A DNA stretch of 64,000 nucleotides from a virus, in the IMG/VR virus record IMGVR_UViG_3300032242_001235, positions 25,960-89,959 of that record. One strand, given 5' to 3'. Shown here one piece after another: positions 19,375 through 28,043 of this stretch. A program made the position numbers and the translations under genes. Within the stretch, counting starts at the first letter, position 1, and each line of letters starts with the position of its first letter. The notes under the pieces were generated by a model. That model saw only the letters and a list, made by a program, of their open reading frames with translations, had not been told where the DNA came from and made no database searches.

Positions 19375-19809
19375 TAAGTCTATCAACAATTCTAGTTTGG
19401 CTCTGACTGCCTTATTACCAAAACTGTTCTTAACACCTTGATGTAATGGCTTTGGCCAAGCGTCAAATGCACACCATGCATAACCAGAATGTTCGTTGTT
19501 TAGAGTAGGGATAAATTCTTTATCAACTAACAATACATATGTGTTGTATTGAAAGTTTTGGTCATTACTGGTGAATAATTCTAAAGGAATTATCTTTTTA
19601 ATTGGCGGACACTTGCCAACTTCTTCTGAAATTTCTCTATGTAATGCATCAACTACAGTTAAGTCAGTAGGTTCTTTTTTCCCACCAACCAGTCCCCAAG
19701 TTCCAGCAGTCTTGCCCTGTGTCCTATGAAGTAATAAAAATCTTCTAGTATCTTTAGATAAGAATATTCCGCCACTACAGACGATTTGATTTAAAGTACT
19801 AGTCTCCAT
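19369..19809 (-). CDS. Nudix hydrolase
   Basis: 146 residues. The Nudix box spans residues ~42-65: GGKKEPTD, then REISEEVG. The REx2EEVG half is intact, while the upstream half is one residue longer than the canonical G-x5-E-x7-RE spacing and has Asp near the usual Glu. Nudix enzymes hydrolyse nucleoside diphosphate derivatives; T4 NudE and cyanophage homologues are precedents. The start overlaps the end of the gp15 gene by 19 bases, so the three minus-strand genes gp14, gp15 and Nudix form one unit. Confidence 0.85.
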   Translation of the reverse strand: METSTLNQIVCSGGIFLSKDTRRFLLLHRTQGKTAGTWGLVGGKKEPTDLTVVDALHREISEEVGKCPPIKKIIPLELFTSNDQNFQYNTYVLLVDKEFIPTLNNEHSGYAWCAFDAWPKPLHQGVKNSFGNKAVRAKLELLIDLL

Positions 19810-21173
19810 AATTCAGGTATGTAAATTCCTTCGAAGCTCTTGCTCCAAGATCCGGATTCCCATTTGTATTGTATTCCGGTGTATGAATTAGTTATGTAAA
19901 TGATGTCATTGGAGATAGTACTATTGAATATTACATGCCATTCGGTACCATTCCATTCAATTATATCATTAGCATTGGCTTGGAAATCAGAGTTGTCACT
20001 GTTCTGCCAAGCAACTGGACCAACAAACCCTTCTTGACCAAACTCAGCTGTATCATTAATGCCTTCTAATATCAAGTATCTTGTACCTGCCGCAACATTA
20101 CTAGGTGAATATGTTTCAGGATTTATAATTGCATCAACAGTACCACGCCCATTCACATTATAAGAACTTGTAATAATAGTATTACTAGGAACAGTATCCC
20201 TATCAAAGTTCAACAACATTTTAGTATCATCATTAGGGTCTAATGATATATAGGCAATAATTTCATTCCCATCAGAAGTGGTTAAAAATATCTTAGTCAA
20301 CCCTGCACGGAATTGTCCTGGATATAAATCTAATAAACTAAACCAACTTGCTGTACCACTAGGTATTGTGGTATCATCAATGCCAGATGCTGAATGATTT
20401 TTTAATAAACTTGCAACATTGTCTAACACCATTAATTCAAAATTACCAGGTGTAACAACAGTTTTAAACAACGGTTGATCATATCCTAAATCAATTGAGT
20501 CTGTAGGATTAACAAATGCACTTGCTATAATTTTAGTAATAATACCCAATCGTTTAACCTTAGCGGGTGGGGTGATCCATATAGGTGTAGAAAATGTTAA
20601 GTTACCAATGTCAATATTCTGTTCAGCACCTTGTGGAATCTGTCGATTGGTCCAATTAATATCATCTAATTGCAATACAGTCAAACTGGTCCAGTCTAGA
20701 TAGTTGTCAGTTGTTTGTAATTCCAAACTAGGATTAAACAAATACGCCAACTGTTCTATAATTTGTAACTTTTGATCAGAATTGGTAGTCCAGATATCAG
20801 CCGAGAATGTTAATTTATACGGCGCTGGCATAATGCGTTCTACCGTGTAACCTTGCCCCTGGGCGTATGTGTATTGTTGAGTATCTTCGTTGTACTCGCG
20901 CTCGCGTATTTGCACCTTGCTAACAAAAGTAGGATCCTGTAATCTTGTCTGCTCGTACTTTAGACCTTTAATGTAACACGCAATAAATGGTGCTGATGGT
21001 ACAGTGTTCTCTGAGTTTTTCTTTAGTACGCTAGCTGCCTGTCTACTAGGATCACCGTACATCACTGGTATCTGAATAATTTTTCCAGTACCATCTTTGT
21101 AACTAAAGTTACTCATAACTCGCATGTATTGTGTCAAATATCTGCGTATTTGACCATCGTAGAACCAATCCAT
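19791..21173 (-). CDS. 15: Tail sheath stabiliser / tail completion protein gp15
   Basis: 460 residues. The N-terminal half matches the T4 gp15 plan: FYDGQIRRYLTQYMRVMSNF, then IQIPVMYGDPSRQ, then PYKLTFSADIWTTNSDQKLQIIEQ, LFNPSLELQTTDN, and a closing FSTPIWITPP strand. gp15 caps the sheath and joins tail to head. T4 gp15 is about 270 residues; here ~220 extra C-terminal residues follow, containing Trp-rich units (IIEWNGTEWHV, YKWESGSWSKSF) like those in gp14 and the sheath. One base separates it from gp14 upstream. Confidence 0.85.
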   Translation of the reverse strand: MDWFYDGQIRRYLTQYMRVMSNFSYKDGTGKIIQIPVMYGDPSRQAASVLKKNSENTVPSAPFIACYIKGLKYEQTRLQDPTFVSKVQIREREYNEDTQQYTYAQGQGYTVERIMPAPYKLTFSADIWTTNSDQKLQIIEQLAYLFNPSLELQTTDNYLDWTSLTVLQLDDINWTNRQIPQGAEQNIDIGNLTFSTPIWITPPAKVKRLGIITKIIASAFVNPTDSIDLGYDQPLFKTVVTPGNFELMVLDNVASLLKNHSASGIDDTTIPSGTASWFSLLDLYPGQFRAGLTKIFLTTSDGNEIIAYISLDPNDDTKMLLNFDRDTVPSNTIITSSYNVNGRGTVDAIINPETYSPSNVAAGTRYLILEGINDTAEFGQEGFVGPVAWQNSDNSDFQANANDIIEWNGTEWHVIFNSTISNDIIYITNSYTGIQYKWESGSWSKSFEGIYIPELWRLVL

Positions 21174-21174
21174 T

Positions 21175-22386
21175 TTAATTATCCGCCTTTGGTTTGAGTG
21201 CCTTACTTAGTGCTTGTCGTTCCGCAACTACTTTTCCATTAATCGTAGCAGTAGTTGTATTATTAATAAATCCAGCTTTTTGTGTTTGTCTAACATCGGC
21301 ATTTTTAAATACGCCATTAGCAGTATCTTGAGCACCAAATTCATTCATGGTCATACGCACATTCTTTTCAAACATGGTCCAATGACGACCATCAAATCGG
21401 TATAACACATTAGGGAAGAAATCTGTTCTTAAGTAAAACGAGCCGACTGCTTGATGTAGTGGAAATGCTACTCCTGAATCAAACGGAGCACCATTTGGAG
21501 GAACCCCGTCACCAGTTAAATAGCCCACATACAAATTCTTTGATGGTGTATGTAATACCATACTGGCATCTAATACTGCTTGATCTATACTGGCATCATC
21601 TATTGTATCGCTTGCATCGGCGACATCAACAAGTCCTGACTCCTTTGTAGGAATAACATAAAAACTTTTTGTATTATATCCACTCTTTGGAGCATCTAAT
21701 GTTGCTTGTTCAATAATTTGATTGTTAATTTCAATGCTCTTATTGTAAGTGCTCAATAAATCTCGTAATGTAGTTCCGTCATCTGCCCCACTATCTGCAT
21801 CAAAGATTTGTTTAAATTCTTGACTATCAACTAACGGTACACATTTTGCTCTAACTAAATGCGGGTACCAAGTTACGCTAAATCCAGCAACTGGGCGAGT
21901 AACATCTTGTACCACATAGAATCTTTTCAAAGCCACATAATTGTTATCCAACGCATATTCATCCTTCAAATGTGGCAGCTCGATTACATCTCCTGGCATG
22001 ATTTTACGGGATAATGCCTCTACACTTGAGCTTAAATGGAAGTGAATCATTATGGTATCATTCTGTAGAAACAATCCAAACTGACTTAAATTGAGATCCA
22101 AGTCCTGCATTGTGTAGATTCCACGAATAACATACACATCGGGTTCGTAGTTTCTATCCCTGTTTTCCATGAATAGCACATCCTGTATCCCCAGTTCAGG
22201 AATAGGATTACTATTGTTTGGCAGAGTAGGTGATGATTCGGCCCCTACTGAATCTGGGCTAACTGGGCCAAGGTATTTGTGAATAAACACATCAACCCCG
22301 CCCACTTGAAAGCGTTCGTTAACTACGCGATCGATGAATTTGAAATCATTGCCTTTTTCAGGCCTGTAAAGTGACAATCTTGGCAT
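21175..22386 (-). CDS. 14: Neck protein gp14
   Basis: 403 residues. The gp14 pattern is visible: VDVFIHKYLGP, DVLFMENRDRNYEPDVYVIRG, LSQFGLFLQNDTIMIHFHL, PGDVIELPHL and LKRFYVVQDV. gp14 with gp13 forms the head-tail neck. T4 gp14 is about 256 residues; here a C-terminal extension of ~200 residues includes GSFYLRTDFFPNVLYRFDG and RHW, a module shared with other tail proteins of this phage. It is transcribed divergently from gp13 from a late box at 22392-22397 whose spacing (five bases) makes the mRNA leaderless. Confidence 0.85.
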   Translation of the reverse strand: MPRLSLYRPEKGNDFKFIDRVVNERFQVGGVDVFIHKYLGPVSPDSVGAESSPTLPNNSNPIPELGIQDVLFMENRDRNYEPDVYVIRGIYTMQDLDLNLSQFGLFLQNDTIMIHFHLSSSVEALSRKIMPGDVIELPHLKDEYALDNNYVALKRFYVVQDVTRPVAGFSVTWYPHLVRAKCVPLVDSQEFKQIFDADSGADDGTTLRDLLSTYNKSIEINNQIIEQATLDAPKSGYNTKSFYVIPTKESGLVDVADASDTIDDASIDQAVLDASMVLHTPSKNLYVGYLTGDGVPPNGAPFDSGVAFPLHQAVGSFYLRTDFFPNVLYRFDGRHWTMFEKNVRMTMNEFGAQDTANGVFKNADVRQTQKAGFINNTTTATINGKVVAERQALSKALKPKADN

Positions 22387-22391
22387 GTGTA

Positions 22392-22397
22392 TATTTA
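22392..22397 (-). promoter_or_regulatory. Late promoter for gp14 unit, leaderless geometry
   Basis: On the minus strand the sequence reads CATAAATA, five bases (TACAC), then ATG of gp14 at 22386. The oppositely directed gp13 box begins four bases away, so the two promoters are back to back. Confidence 0.7.
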
Positions 22398-22401
22398 TGG
22401 C

Positions 22402-22407
22402 TAAATA
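22402..22407 (+). promoter_or_regulatory. Late promoter for gp13, leaderless geometry
   Basis: GCTAAATA, five bases, then ATG at 22413. This spacing chooses 22413 over the upstream in-frame ATG at 22371, which would start within the gp14 gene. Confidence 0.7.
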
Positions 22408-22412
22408 TTCAT

Positions 22413-23171
22413 ATGGACGAAACTACCCAATCCCGTGAACAAGTTATTACATATATCAAAGCCATGTTAGGCGATGGTATGATCGATGTGTATCTTGATC
22501 CAATACATTATAATACATCTATCGATCGTGCCTTGGCAAAATACCGTCAACGCAGCAGTAATGCCGTTGAAGAAAGCATGGGTTTTCTAAATTTAACAGT
22601 TGATACTAACGATTACATTCTTCCTAAAGAAGTAATGGCAGTTAGACAATTGTTTAGACGCAGCATTGGCTCTAGATCTGGTGGCGGAAACGGGGGAACA
22701 TTGTTTGAACCGTTCAACTTAGCATATTCTAACACCTACTTGTTGGCTTCTACTAACATGGGCGGGTTGGCAACATACTACGCATTTGCCAGCTATCAAA
22801 AGCAAGTGGGCAAAATGTTTGGTACTGATATTAATTTTACATTTAACGCATCTACCAAGCTATTATCTGTACAACAAAGACCACATGCTGATGAAGAAAT
22901 ATTAGTTTGGATGTATAATTATCGTCCAGATTTTAACCTATTCAGTGATCCATATGCAGGACAGTGGTTAAAGGATTATTCATTGGCCAATGCCAAGATC
23001 ATCCTAGGTCAAGCCTATGAAAAATTCCCACAAATTGCTGGGCCACAAGGGGCCTCCAGTTTGAATGGTACTGCACTTAAAGCAGAAGGTAAAGCTGAAA
23101 TGGATATGTTAGAGTTGGATCTAATAAATTACAAAGATGGTGGACAACCATTAACTTGGGTAACTGGTTAA
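22413..23171 (+). CDS. 13: Neck protein gp13
   Basis: 252 residues from ATG 22413 (MDETTQSREQVITYIKAMLG). Matches the gp13 family: an N-terminal helix, then LDPIHYNTSIDRALAKYRQRS, a beta block YILPKEVMAVRQLFRR, and a C-terminal helix region with YSLANAKIILGQAYEKFPQIAGPQG. gp13 closes the portal after packaging together with gp14. T4 gp13 is ~309 residues, so this is somewhat short. It is the only neck gene on the plus strand here, divergent from gp14. Confidence 0.85.
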   Translation: MDETTQSREQVITYIKAMLGDGMIDVYLDPIHYNTSIDRALAKYRQRSSNAVEESMGFLNLTVDTNDYILPKEVMAVRQLFRRSIGSRSGGGNGGTLFEPFNLAYSNTYLLASTNMGGLATYYAFASYQKQVGKMFGTDINFTFNASTKLLSVQQRPHADEEILVWMYNYRPDFNLFSDPYAGQWLKDYSLANAKIILGQAYEKFPQIAGPQGASSLNGTALKAEGKAEMDMLELDLINYKDGGQPLTWVTG

Positions 23172-23179
23172 AATAATTA

Positions 23180-23208
23180 TTGACAATGTAATACAACTGC
23201 AATAAAAT
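23180..23208 (+). promoter_or_regulatory. Sigma70-like promoter for dNMP kinase
   Basis: TTGACA at 23180-23185, 17-base spacer, TAAAAT at 23203-23208, in the 59-base gap after gp13. The predicted +1 is near 23215, and a GGAG ribosome site lies at 23220-23223. The host-type promoter fits an early nucleotide-metabolism gene set among late genes. A TATAAT at 23208-23213 would give too long a spacer (22). Confidence 0.6.
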
Positions 23209-23230
23209 ATAATATCGCTTGGAGTATTGT

Positions 23231-23908
23231 ATGATTATAGGGTTTGTAGGTTTTATTGGTTCAGGTAAAGACACTGCCGCAGATTATTTGGTTAATTTTC
23301 ACGGGTTTAGGCGAGATAGTTTCGCCAATACACTCAAAGATGCAGTGTCCCATGTATTTGGCTGGGACCGAACGCTGCTAGAAGGCCGCACAAAAGAAGC
23401 TCGTGAATGGCGAGAACAAGTTGACGAATGGTGGGCAGAACGCTTAAACCTGCCACATTTAACTCCACGCTGGGTTCTACAATATTGGGGTACTGAAGTT
23501 TGCCGCAAAGGCTTTAACGATGATATCTGGATTGCTAGTTTAGAGAATAAAATGCGTAAAACTACTGATAACATTGTTATTAGTGATGTTAGATTTCCAA
23601 ACGAAATTGCTGCGATTCATAATGCTGGCGGAATGGTAGTCCGTGTAAAACGAGGAGCGGATCCTGAGTGGTATGGTGCTGCGGAAAGTTTCAACAAAGG
23701 ACCTAATGGCAACGCTACTTGGTCACTAAGTAAAAACAAATTAGATCAACTTAAGATTCATTCAAGTGAAACAAGTTGGGTTGGTGGGAACATTGATGTT
23801 ACTATAACTAATGACACCACTATTGATGATCTATTTGCACAACTAAAGGATCTATTGCCGGCAACTGATCTAACACTTGCTGAACGACTTGCATTAGATT
23901 TGCTTTAA
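23231..23908 (+). CDS. 1: Deoxynucleoside monophosphate kinase, T4 gp1 type
   Basis: 225 residues from ATG 23231, preceded by GGAG. P-loop GFIGSGKDT at residues ~7-15, followed by AADYLVNFHGF, the same arrangement as T4 gp1 (GVKRSGKDTTADF). Later blocks include VLQYWGTEVCRKGF, and ISDVRFPNEIAAI for the base/phosphate-binding side. The enzyme phosphorylates dNMPs to dNDPs for phage DNA synthesis in the cytoplasm. Its stop shares the palindrome TTAA with the stop of the convergent zinc/HNH gene. Confidence 0.85.
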   Translation: MIIGFVGFIGSGKDTAADYLVNFHGFRRDSFANTLKDAVSHVFGWDRTLLEGRTKEAREWREQVDEWWAERLNLPHLTPRWVLQYWGTEVCRKGFNDDIWIASLENKMRKTTDNIVISDVRFPNEIAAIHNAGGMVVRVKRGADPEWYGAAESFNKGPNGNATWSLSKNKLDQLKIHSSETSWVGGNIDVTITNDTTIDDLFAQLKDLLPATDLTLAERLALDLL

Positions 23909-24240
23909 AAGTCGGGTTTCAAGTCTCCCTGCCGCCATTTGATTCCCTCACGATGTAGGAATCTTTGACAGTTAGCACATACTGTCTTAAGATTTGTGAA
24001 CCTACAATTTGTAAGATCTCCATCTACATGAAACACATCAAATACTTCAGGGAAAGTGGATTTAAACCCGCATTTGTCACATACGGCTTTTTTCGTATAG
24101 CCAGCTAACCCCCACAATGCCTTTCCATCCTTGCGGCCCTTGCTACAGTGGTCGCATCTGGATCTATAAAACGGCTTGCCTTCTTTATAATAGTTAATGG
24201 CCACCGGTCTTTGCCGACATTCTTTACATAGATTTCTCAT
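23905..24240 (-). CDS. Zinc-binding HNH-like protein
   Basis: 111 residues from ATG 24240, which has an AAAGGG ribosome site; a GTG at 24267 is an alternative. Four CxxC pairs are visible: CKEC, CDHC, CDKC and CANC. Between the last two lie DVFHVDGD and N-x-x-F-T-N-L-K-T-V, the D/H-x-D-G-D...N arrangement of HNH nucleases. A free-standing homing endonuclease or zinc-ribbon DNA-binding protein is likely. It lies between the early dNMP kinase and the sheath gene on the opposite strand, a common place for such insertions. Confidence 0.65.
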   Translation of the reverse strand: MRNLCKECRQRPVAINYYKEGKPFYRSRCDHCSKGRKDGKALWGLAGYTKKAVCDKCGFKSTFPEVFDVFHVDGDLTNCRFTNLKTVCANCQRFLHREGIKWRQGDLKPDF

Positions 24241-24270
24241 ACCCGCCCTTTTAGTGCCCTTTTCCACCAG

Positions 24271-24276
24271 TATTTA
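24271..24276 (-). promoter_or_regulatory. Late promoter box TAAATA for HNH-like gene
   Basis: Minus-strand TTAAATA, 30 bases before the ATG at 24240, or 3 bases before the alternative GTG at 24267. The longer spacing with its AAAGGG ribosome site is the usual leadered arrangement. Confidence 0.45.
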
Positions 24277-24301
24277 ACCCGAAGTTTTTTAGATTACTAG
24301 C

Positions 24302-24307
24302 TAAATA
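24302..24307 (+). promoter_or_regulatory. Late promoter for tail sheath, leadered
   Basis: GCTAAATA with predicted +1 near 24313. A strong AAGGAG at 24325-24330 precedes ATG 24340. The leader plus strong ribosome site fits a very abundant product. Confidence 0.75.
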
Positions 24308-24339
24308 AAACAAAGTAATCCACTAAGGAGTTTTTTAAG

Positions 24340-27333
24340 ATGGCAACGACATTACAATCCCCAGGCGTATCAGTTTCAGTAATTGATCAAAGTTTCTACA
24401 CACCCGCTGCTCCTGGAACAGTTCCAATGATTTTTGTGACCAGCAAGCAAAATAAAAGCAACGCTAGCGGCACAAGCACTGCTCAAGGTACTACAAAAAA
24501 GAATGCAGGCGTGATATGGACAATTACTAGCCAACGCGACCTAACTGAGACTTTTGGTACTCCGTATTTTGAAACAGATACGAATGGCAATGCTATTAAC
24601 GGTAGCGAACGAAATGAATATGGTTTGCAAACAGCATATAACCTTTTAGGTATCTCGTCTAAAGTATATGTAGTTCGTTCAGACCTTGACTTAGATATGC
24701 TGTACCCAAGCACCAGTATCCCAGTAGGTATGCCAGTAGCTGGAACATATTGGGTTGATACACACGCCAGTAGATTTGGTGTTAATGTTTGGAGCACAAC
24801 TGCTAACAACGGCGCAGGCGGATTTACCGCAGTAACTCCTAAAATTATTGACAATAGCACTACAGCAACATCAGCAACATTTGATGGAACAGTATACACT
24901 CCGAAGGCTACATTTGGTGCAGTTGGTGATTATGCAATGGTTGTTACTAGCCAAAATACTAACCAACTATATTTTAAAACAGCAGGTTCTGGTTGGACTG
25001 TTGTTAGAAATACTTTCGACGGTGGCAAAAATGTTGAAGTTAGTGCAAACTTTGATTATCCAAATTATACTTCAACTGGCACTACTAACGGTAGTGTATG
25101 GGTACAAACAAACGCAGTTGGTACTGGTGCAAACTGGGTAGTTAAATATTGGAATGGCAATTCAGAGTCTTGGACTACTGTAAGTACTCCAATTTTTGCT
25201 AGCACTGTAAAAGCTAACTTGGCTTTAGACCCTACAGGCGGCGGTTCTAAGATCCCTGTTGGTTCACTATTCATTGATGCAGATTATAATAACGGTGTAA
25301 CAACTAATGCAACTGCTGCATCCTTTAAACTATATAGAAGAAGTAGTTCTGCTGCAACAACAGTTACAGTAGCATCTAATACAACTGGTTCTGGTGGCAC
25401 ATTTACTCTACGCGAATCACTAGTTAATGGTACTTGGGGAACTCCAGTAACATTAACAGTAGCTACTGGTGTTGTTGGTGAGCAAATTGCTCAAGCAATC
25501 AATACTAACGGTGGCCTTGTTAATACCAGCGCAGTTTGGGACAGTGCTATCAATAGATTGTATATCAAACACAAATTAAGTGGTGAAATTGAATTGACAG
25601 ATTCTGGTAGTTTATTATCTGGCATTGGTTTAGTTGGTGACGGTACTGTAGCAAATCTATATGCTGCTCCTACTGGCGACAGTGCTACCCTATTAGTAAG
25701 TAACTGGTCTCCATTGATGTATGAAGCATTGGCATATGAGCCAGCAACATTACCTGCAAATGGATCCTTGTGGTTTGATAGCAACATTGATGTTGTTGAC
25801 ATTATGTACAACACTGGTGCAGCATGGGAAGGTTATTTAAATGCATTTCCAACATCTGACCCAATGGGACCGTTGGTTATGGCAAGTGCCCCAACAACAC
25901 AATCTGATGGTATCTCAGCATTAGTTAGAGGTGACATTTGGGTTGATAGCTCTCGCCCAGAAACTTACGGTAAAGTGATATATGTATATGACGGTAACAC
26001 ATGGGTACTACAAGATCCTACAGATCACATTACTCCAAACGGTTGGGTTTATGCCGATGCTCGTTGGAGCGACAACGGTGTTGATAACACAGAATATGTT
26101 ACTCCAATTGCAGACATGCTAGTCAGCAACTATGTTGATCCTGATGCTCCAGATCCACGCTTGTATCCAAGAGGCACTCGTCTATGGAACTTACGCAAGA
26201 GCGGAAATAATGTCAAACAATATGTTTCTGGTTATATCAATCTACACGCAAACGGCGGATACAATCAAAGAACAGGCGAGTCAATGACTGATTATACAAC
26301 TGACCGTTGGGTATCTGTTAGCCCTAATGATGAAAATCATGTAGGTCAATTTGGCCGCCATGCACAACGCAGTGTTGTAGTTAAGTCACTAAAAGCATTG
26401 GTAACTGCTAATCAAAGTATCCGTGATACAGATACATTGAACTTTAACATTATCGCAGCTCCTGGATATCCAGAGTTGATTACTGATATGGTTAATTTCA
26501 ATGCTGACATTGGACAAGTTGCACTAGTTGTTGGAGATACTCCAATGAGACTAACTTCAAATGCTACTACATTGGCAAACTATGGAAACAACGCTGCTCA
26601 TGCTGTAGAAAATAATGATGTTGCAGCAGTTAGCTATGACAACCATTTGGCAATGTACTATCCAAGCGGATTTACAAATGACAACATTGGCAATAACATT
26701 GTTGTTCCGCCAAGCTACATGGCTATTCGTACAATTATTGAAAGCGATGCAGTTAGCTATCAGTGGTTCGCTCCAGCTGGTACACGCCGTGGTATTGTAC
26801 ATAATGCAAGTTCAGTAGGTTATATTGATTCTACTACTGGCGAATTTGTAACTACTAGTTTATATCAAGGTCTTCGTGATACATTAGCATCCGTTAAGAT
26901 TAATCCAATTGCTACATTGCCAGGAGTTGGTTTAGCTGTTATGGGTCAATATACTCGTGCTTCTGCTTCAAGCAGTTTAGACAGAATTAATGTTGCTCGT
27001 TTAGTATCATTCTTGAGAGTTCAATTAGGAAGATTGGCCAAACCATTCTTGTTCGAACCAAACGATAGTCAAACACGCAACGAAATTAAGACTGCTGTAG
27101 AAAGTTTGCTAATTGAATTAGTAAGCCAAAGAGCACTATATGACTTCGTAGTAGTTTGCGATAGTTCAAATAACACTCCTACAAGAATTGACAGAAGTGA
27201 ATTGTATGTAGACATTGCTATTGAACCAGTTAAGGCTGTAGAATTCATCTACATTCCATTAAGACTATTGAATACAGGTGCAATTGCATCGGGCAATTTT
27301 GGATCACAAAAAACTGGGTCTAAGACCAATTAA
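24340..27333 (+). CDS. 18: Tail sheath protein gp18
   Basis: 997 residues. The N-terminus (QSPGVSVSVIDQSFY, then PGTVPMIFVTSK) and the block EYGLQTAYNLLGISSKVYVVRSD are typical of contractile sheath proteins, as is the C-terminal third (LRVQLGRLAKPFLFEPND, then VCDSSNNTPTRIDRSELYVDI). T4 gp18 is ~659 residues; the additional ~300 residues lie in the middle. There, five short units of form G-(S/D/T)-(L/I/V/Y)-W-(V/F)-D recur near residues 136, 250, 307, 474 and 530, several ending in Y-x-Y-(D/N)-G-x-x-W. This is probably a surface-exposed insertion on the sheath. gp19 follows after 18 bases. Confidence 0.9.
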   Translation: MATTLQSPGVSVSVIDQSFYTPAAPGTVPMIFVTSKQNKSNASGTSTAQGTTKKNAGVIWTITSQRDLTETFGTPYFETDTNGNAINGSERNEYGLQTAYNLLGISSKVYVVRSDLDLDMLYPSTSIPVGMPVAGTYWVDTHASRFGVNVWSTTANNGAGGFTAVTPKIIDNSTTATSATFDGTVYTPKATFGAVGDYAMVVTSQNTNQLYFKTAGSGWTVVRNTFDGGKNVEVSANFDYPNYTSTGTTNGSVWVQTNAVGTGANWVVKYWNGNSESWTTVSTPIFASTVKANLALDPTGGGSKIPVGSLFIDADYNNGVTTNATAASFKLYRRSSSAATTVTVASNTTGSGGTFTLRESLVNGTWGTPVTLTVATGVVGEQIAQAINTNGGLVNTSAVWDSAINRLYIKHKLSGEIELTDSGSLLSGIGLVGDGTVANLYAAPTGDSATLLVSNWSPLMYEALAYEPATLPANGSLWFDSNIDVVDIMYNTGAAWEGYLNAFPTSDPMGPLVMASAPTTQSDGISALVRGDIWVDSSRPETYGKVIYVYDGNTWVLQDPTDHITPNGWVYADARWSDNGVDNTEYVTPIADMLVSNYVDPDAPDPRLYPRGTRLWNLRKSGNNVKQYVSGYINLHANGGYNQRTGESMTDYTTDRWVSVSPNDENHVGQFGRHAQRSVVVKSLKALVTANQSIRDTDTLNFNIIAAPGYPELITDMVNFNADIGQVALVVGDTPMRLTSNATTLANYGNNAAHAVENNDVAAVSYDNHLAMYYPSGFTNDNIGNNIVVPPSYMAIRTIIESDAVSYQWFAPAGTRRGIVHNASSVGYIDSTTGEFVTTSLYQGLRDTLASVKINPIATLPGVGLAVMGQYTRASASSSLDRINVARLVSFLRVQLGRLAKPFLFEPNDSQTRNEIKTAVESLLIELVSQRALYDFVVVCDSSNNTPTRIDRSELYVDIAIEPVKAVEFIYIPLRLLNTGAIASGNFGSQKTGSKTN

Positions 27334-27351
27334 AAGGATAAGGAGCATACA

Positions 27352-27984
27352 ATGCCAATTTCAAGTTTATCAAGATTTACCGTACCAGTTTCGACTGATG
27401 CCAGTTCTCCAACACAGGGTCTGTTGATGCCAAAGTTACAGTATCGCTTTAGAGTGACACTGTTTGATTTTGGAGTAGGCGGAGCCCCGTTAACTGAGTT
27501 AACTAAGCAAGTTATGACAGTGGATCGTCCACATCCAGAGTTTGACGAAATTCCATTACATGTTTATAACAGCACTGTAAAGTTGGCTGGTAAGCACAAG
27601 TTTAGTAACCTTAAACTAAAACTTCGTGACGATATGACCAACGCAGTTACTAACATTGTTGGCGCACAATTGCAAAAGCAGTTTGACTTTTATGAACAAT
27701 CCAGTGCAGTTAGCGGATTAGATTACAAGTTCACTATGATTATTGAAATCTTAGATGGCGGCAACGGCCAATTTGTCCCAGTTACACTTGAAGCATTTGA
27801 AGTTCAAGGTTGCTGGATTAAGACTGCAACTTATGGCAGCGTTGACTATAGCAAGAGTGAAGCAATGGAAATTGAATTAGAGATCTGTTTCGATAATGCA
27901 GTTCAAACTAATGCAGTTGGCCAACTACAAGGTCTTGGCGCAACAGTTCAGCGTACATTCGGTACAACATCTATTGGTGGTTAA
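27352..27984 (+). CDS. 19: Tail tube protein gp19
   Basis: 210 residues with an AAGGAG ribosome site. The tube-protein fold pattern is visible: LQYRFRVTLFDFG, then LTKQVMTVDRPHPEFDEIP, YNSTVKLAGKHKFSNLKLKLRDD, and a C-terminal IELEICFDNAVQ strand. The size is close to T4 gp19 (~163) with a longer N-terminus. It forms the inner tail tube inside the sheath. A hairpin terminator follows 17 bases after the stop. Confidence 0.9.
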   Translation: MPISSLSRFTVPVSTDASSPTQGLLMPKLQYRFRVTLFDFGVGGAPLTELTKQVMTVDRPHPEFDEIPLHVYNSTVKLAGKHKFSNLKLKLRDDMTNAVTNIVGAQLQKQFDFYEQSSAVSGLDYKFTMIIEILDGGNGQFVPVTLEAFEVQGCWIKTATYGSVDYSKSEAMEIELEICFDNAVQTNAVGQLQGLGATVQRTFGTTSIGG

Positions 27985-27999
27985 TATTACCATAGCATA

Positions 28000-28027
28000 C
28001 AAAAAGCCCCTGATGGGGCTTTTTTTA
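28000..28027 (+). terminator. Rho-independent terminator after sheath-tube unit
   Basis: Ten-base arms AAAAAGCCCC and GGGGCTTTTT around a TGAT loop, followed by more T. The next late promoter begins six bases after the T run. Confidence 0.9.
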
Positions 28028-28032
28028 TCGGA

Positions 28033-28038
28033 TAAATA
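28033..28038 (+). promoter_or_regulatory. Late promoter box, leaderless geometry
   Basis: GATAAATA, five bases (TTTGC), then ATG 28044. It lies immediately after the gp19 terminator, so a separate transcript starts here. No ribosome site. Confidence 0.75.
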
Positions 28039-28043
28039 TTTGC

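Noticed and set aside
22371-22412. Upstream ATG at 22371 for gp13
   Set aside because: It would begin inside the gp14 gene, before the late box; the family N-terminus fits 22413.
24241-24267. GTG at 24267 as start of the HNH-like gene
   Set aside because: ATG 24240 has a good AAAGGG site and follows the late box at normal distance. GTG lies only three bases from the box. It remains a minor alternative.
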